Both the position numbers and the translations under genes were made by a program. A stretch of DNA of 64,000 nt from Vondammii sp040505895 (GTDB lineage: Bacteria; Pseudomonadota; Gammaproteobacteria; Chromatiales; Chromatiaceae), in the NCBI GenBank assembly GCA_040505895.1, contig JBEVXU010000002.1:62001-126000 (forward strand), read 5' to 3'. The notes beneath the pieces are model-generated. The model made no database searches and had not been told where the DNA came from. It saw only the letters and a program-made list of their open reading frames with translations. Of the stretch, positions 61,208 through 64,000 are shown in pieces; position 1 is the first letter of the stretch, and each line of letters starts with the position of its first letter.

Positions 61208-62316
61208 TTCTCTCCTTGAATGCTACCGGATATATCAAGTGGACCAGACCAACCCCCATGTTCAAGCCATGAGCCTTCACGTTCTTCACCGGTGGCAAGT
61301 ACTTCAGTGATTCGATAACGGAACGGGGTTGAAAAATCTACCGCAAATGGAAACCTGACTCGCCGCTTTGTGACTTCAGCTGCATCCCTACTGAACGCCA
61401 CCTGCTGGCGCGTATGCCCACCCACAACACCTGAGGCCTCTACTTCCAGCTGCTTTTCGAACAGTGGAGCATCCGGCTCATCTCTGAAATCGAAACAGTA
61501 GACATCGAGCACAGGATATCCAGGTGGCAAAGTGTCATTGATATCAATTTTCTGAATACGGTCAGGATATTTTTCAGCATCCACCCTTATGGGCAAAGCG
61601 CCAGCCAACACCTGCAGTTGCTGAGGAGTCGATTCCGAATGATCTCCTGTGTTTGCAACCACATCCGAAGGTAAATTACTGGTCACATCATCTTGCAATC
61701 TATCCCATGCATCACTCCAGAAGCTGTACTCTAAACTTACCAAAAGATCACCCGCCCCCCATCTGGAGAACATCAATTGGGCAGTGGCATCATCAAGCCG
61801 CACCGAGTACTCACGGGCACGCCAAAAACTACTGGCAGACTCCGACTCAAGAGGCTCAAGCGCCCCTTGATCCAGACCCTGTGGCTCCTGCTCAAGAGCC
61901 ACCAACACCAAAGATGCATCGAGGCGGGTTACGGGCATAGGGAGCACTCTGACCCGCCGTCCATCACGCCGCTTCAGAAAACGTTTTACAGATGAGAGGA
62001 GTTTTGGCGCCGGGCGCTGCATCTCAAGCCGAGCACGGAACAGGCTCTTGAGTCGACGTGCGCCTTGATCGCCCATCACAGCTGTTCCGGTATAGCGGGT
62101 AACGAAGAGATTAGCGTCCACACCACCGTCACTACGGCTGGCCAACTGTATCCCCTGCGGCAGATAATAATAGATACCGTTTTTTTCACGATCTGGTATT
62201 ACTTGTAGCCCCTCGATACGCTCTATAGCGCCCATCTCTGGATAGGCATGCACCAGACCACTTATCAACAACAGCAACAAGAGTGCCGAAGCTCGCTCGC
62301 AGAAAATGCGTTGCAT
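61204..62316 (-). CDS. Exported paralogue-family protein 2 (short)
   Basis: 370 residues, the shortest member. Signal peptide (ALLLLLLISGLVHA). N-domain is recognisable: IERIEGLQVIPDREKNGIYY, YLPQGIQLASRSDGGVDANL, YSVRLDDATAQLMFSRWGAG. The middle segments of the larger members are missing; the C-domain is kept as PVLDVYCFDFRDEPDAPLFE and FRYRITEVLATGEEREGSW. Begins 3 nt after the stop of protein 1 and overlaps protein 3 by 4 bp. Confidence 0.82.
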   Translation of the reverse strand: MQRIFCERASALLLLLLISGLVHAYPEMGAIERIEGLQVIPDREKNGIYYYLPQGIQLASRSDGGVDANLFVTRYTGTAVMGDQGARRLKSLFRARLEMQRPAPKLLSSVKRFLKRRDGRRVRVLPMPVTRLDASLVLVALEQEPQGLDQGALEPLESESASSFWRAREYSVRLDDATAQLMFSRWGAGDLLVSLEYSFWSDAWDRLQDDVTSNLPSDVVANTGDHSESTPQQLQVLAGALPIRVDAEKYPDRIQKIDINDTLPPGYPVLDVYCFDFRDEPDAPLFEKQLEVEASGVVGGHTRQQVAFSRDAAEVTKRRVRFPFAVDFSTPFRYRITEVLATGEEREGSWLEHGGWSGPLDISGSIQGEK

Positions 62317-62319
62317 CGT

Positions 62320-64000
62320 CTAGAGCTCCTCGGTCGATTTACCGATTGACTGTTCTACTTGATGGGAACCAATAATGATTCGCTGACTATTTGCGGGTAG
62401 CCAGTTAACACCTTCGACCATACGCCCATCCGGCAGTATCAGATCGATGGCAAATTCCAGCAACGGCGAATCATCATCTGTTGTTGTAGTGCCGATAAGG
62501 AATACCGGCTCGACCTTCTGCTCTGAACGATCCTCAGCCACAAAAAGAATGGGCCCCTCTTTCATGGTACGATCAGCGGTATCGAAAAACTGCGAGCGTG
62601 TACGTATCTGCAGTTCTACCGCACCGACATCCTCCAGTGGAGTCAAGGCACGAAAGGTCACAGCTCCCGCATCCGGCCAAAGATCACCCGTAAGAAGAGT
62701 ATCGAGAGTCGTTTTTACACAGGTCTCGCAACTACGGTCAATATCGTACTCAACCCACATACGTAACGCCTTGCTATCGACTTGTCTGGGAACATGTCGC
62801 GCATCGATATTTATCCTGGCCTTCTGAGGTACAGAGACATCACCTAGTGACCATGAGTAGACAATGGGACGATTACCCTCAAGCATCAGTGTGTGCAGGT
62901 TACGCAAACGGATAGGGAAAGGCGTTCGATTGGTCACCTTAGTATTGCGACTCCAGCCAAGACTGCCGTAGACCTCTGGCTCATCGATCTGTATCGATAC
63001 CGGCACATTCACCTGAGCGCCACCTGCCACCGGAGGAACAAAGGTCGCTTCGCCACGGATACCGAAGCTCTTCAACTGCAGCTTCATATTCTGTGCCGTT
63101 ACCTGATCGGTGACCCAGGAGAGTTCAATCACCTCCAGCGCATCTGAGAGACCCGTAATTGCAATCTGATCCGCTGGAATACCAAAACCAGATGTACCAC
63201 TCAGATCACCCTTGGCCAGAGATATCTGTGGAGGTGCAGCTAATGGAAAAGGAGCCAGCTTGACAAATTTAAACCGTGGATTGCGTTTACTGGCTTTCTC
63301 CAACAGGGTAGAGGCCATATCAATCTCTTGACGGTCCACATGGGCAGACAGCAGCGCCGCCATACGCACCTTTGGCTCAGCGCCATCGGCAGTACGCTCA
63401 TAGTTAATGCGCAATCCCAGGCCAAGCCCGCCCGCCTGTGAATCATCCCAGAGGAGACCATAGCCACGGGGAACATAGTAGTAATACCCACTTGCCGAAT
63501 TCTTATCGGCAAACACGCTGGAGAGTAGGCGCAGCACCTCACCATCGGACAACGCCACATCAGACTCCAGTCCGTCAAGGAGATCCTTGTTATTTAGTAC
63601 CGGCTCAAAACTCGGATCAGAAGCCCCTTTATTTGGATTGGGTACCGCAAACTTGAACTTGTCGATAGGTATACGCTTAAACGTGGGCAACTTGGCAATG
63701 GTCTTGGCATTCTCAATCTGTAATAGTTGATTAGCCTTTATCAGAGTATTGAACTGCACCTTACCAATGCTCACCTTCGAGCGATTCACTGCAACCGCAG
63801 GGCGTTTTCCACGATCAACAGATAAAGGCTTTACCGATGTCGACAAGGGGCTAAGACGCGTTAGTGGGGTTCTGCGCACCAACGGAACCCGCAAGGTAGC
63901 TGTTCGACCGATCGGTGTAGGCCTGGCACCAGGATTGCCGGAGGCCAGCTTGCGTTTTAATCCTATGGCCCGACCAATCGGTTCAGCGACCACATGAACC
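62320..64000 (-). CDS. Paralogue-family protein 1, probably incomplete at its 5' end
   Basis: At least 557 residues; a GTG at 63993 is the first start in the window but the frame stays open to the edge, and no signal peptide is seen, so the true start is probably outside. The N-terminal 100 residues are basic and proline-rich (GARPTPIGRTATLRVPLVRR). Then: GYYYYVPRGYGLLWDDSQAG, LGLGLRINYERT, IAITGLSDALEVIELSW, a CxxC in DRSCETCVKT and a C-domain VGAVELQIRTRSQFFDTADR plus LLEFAIDLILPDGRMVEGV. It is the most diverged likely relative. First visible gene of the operon. Confidence 0.8.
   Translation of the reverse strand, partial: VHVVAEPIGRAIGLKRKLASGNPGARPTPIGRTATLRVPLVRRTPLTRLSPLSTSVKPLSVDRGKRPAVAVNRSKVSIGKVQFNTLIKANQLLQIENAKTIAKLPTFKRIPIDKFKFAVPNPNKGASDPSFEPVLNNKDLLDGLESDVALSDGEVLRLLSSVFADKNSASGYYYYVPRGYGLLWDDSQAGGLGLGLRINYERTADGAEPKVRMAALLSAHVDRQEIDMASTLLEKASKRNPRFKFVKLAPFPLAAPPQISLAKGDLSGTSGFGIPADQIAITGLSDALEVIELSWVTDQVTAQNMKLQLKSFGIRGEATFVPPVAGGAQVNVPVSIQIDEPEVYGSLGWSRNTKVTNRTPFPIRLRNLHTLMLEGNRPIVYSWSLGDVSVPQKARINIDARHVPRQVDSKALRMWVEYDIDRSCETCVKTTLDTLLTGDLWPDAGAVTFRALTPLEDVGAVELQIRTRSQFFDTADRTMKEGPILFVAEDRSEQKVEPVFLIGTTTTDDDSPLLEFAIDLILPDGRMVEGVNWLPANSQRIIIGSHQVEQSIGKSTEEL

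Overview
The window looks like the chromosome of a sulfur-oxidising gammaproteobacterium (Chromatiales-like, for example the Sedimenticola/Thiodiazotropha neighbourhood). This rests on a complete flavocytochrome c sulfide dehydrogenase pair (fccA-fccB, 36.4-38.4 kb), several small c-type cytochromes, a SulP anion transporter beside an LCIB-type carbonic-anhydrase-like protein, and a generally gammaproteobacterial gene set (pepD, cobQ, yqhA, MATE, mscS). The taxon is an inference from gene content.

1-10 kb is a defence and mobile-gene region, almost all on the minus strand. It holds a Gabija-like OLD-family nuclease plus UvrD helicase pair, an RNA-directed DNA polymerase split by a frameshift, a GIY-YIG gene followed exactly by an integron attC-like hairpin, a NACHT NTPase, an integrase remnant, a frameshifted thermonuclease and an XRE regulator. 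10.4-21.3 kb is a stripped integrative element. It carries the replication/partition module of PFGI-1/SPI-7-type ICEs (parB, DUF2857, STY4528-like, PFL_4669-like, STY4534-like, radC, DUF6573) plus a ParM-like actin. It also has a divergent CI/Cro-type switch, an excisionase and a tyrosine integrase. No conjugation genes are seen. A 23-bp tRNA 3' end lies at its left side and a tRNA/tmRNA-like 3' end lies to the right at 23.0 kb. 21.4-26.1 kb carries an orphan AbiEi antitoxin (its AbiEii partner is cut off), a TumE/TumA pair, a PD-(D/E)XK-like nuclease and a HipBA module with four operator boxes.

26-52 kb is mostly core chromosome: a haem-binding periplasmic sensor with PAS-GGDEF-EAL, a zinc protease, cytochromes, MATE, MscS, fccAB, LCIB-like protein plus SulP, dienelactone hydrolase, DUF3179, pepD, phosphoesterase, MBL hydrolase, HDOD, YqhA and cobQ. 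Three families of small non-autonomous inverted-repeat elements are scattered through it, one of them carrying a second element nested inside it with an 8-bp duplication.

52.4-64 kb is a single minus-strand operon of seven exported proteins. At least five, probably six, are diverged paralogues of a family I do not recognise. Genes overlap or abut, so they are probably made together and act as one envelope assembly.

The most unusual items are: (i) a ~270-285 nt element present twice (5.85-6.13 kb and 13.83-14.10 kb) whose helices are kept by compensatory changes, so probably a structured RNA or a structure-dependent mobile element; and (ii) the exported-paralogue operon.
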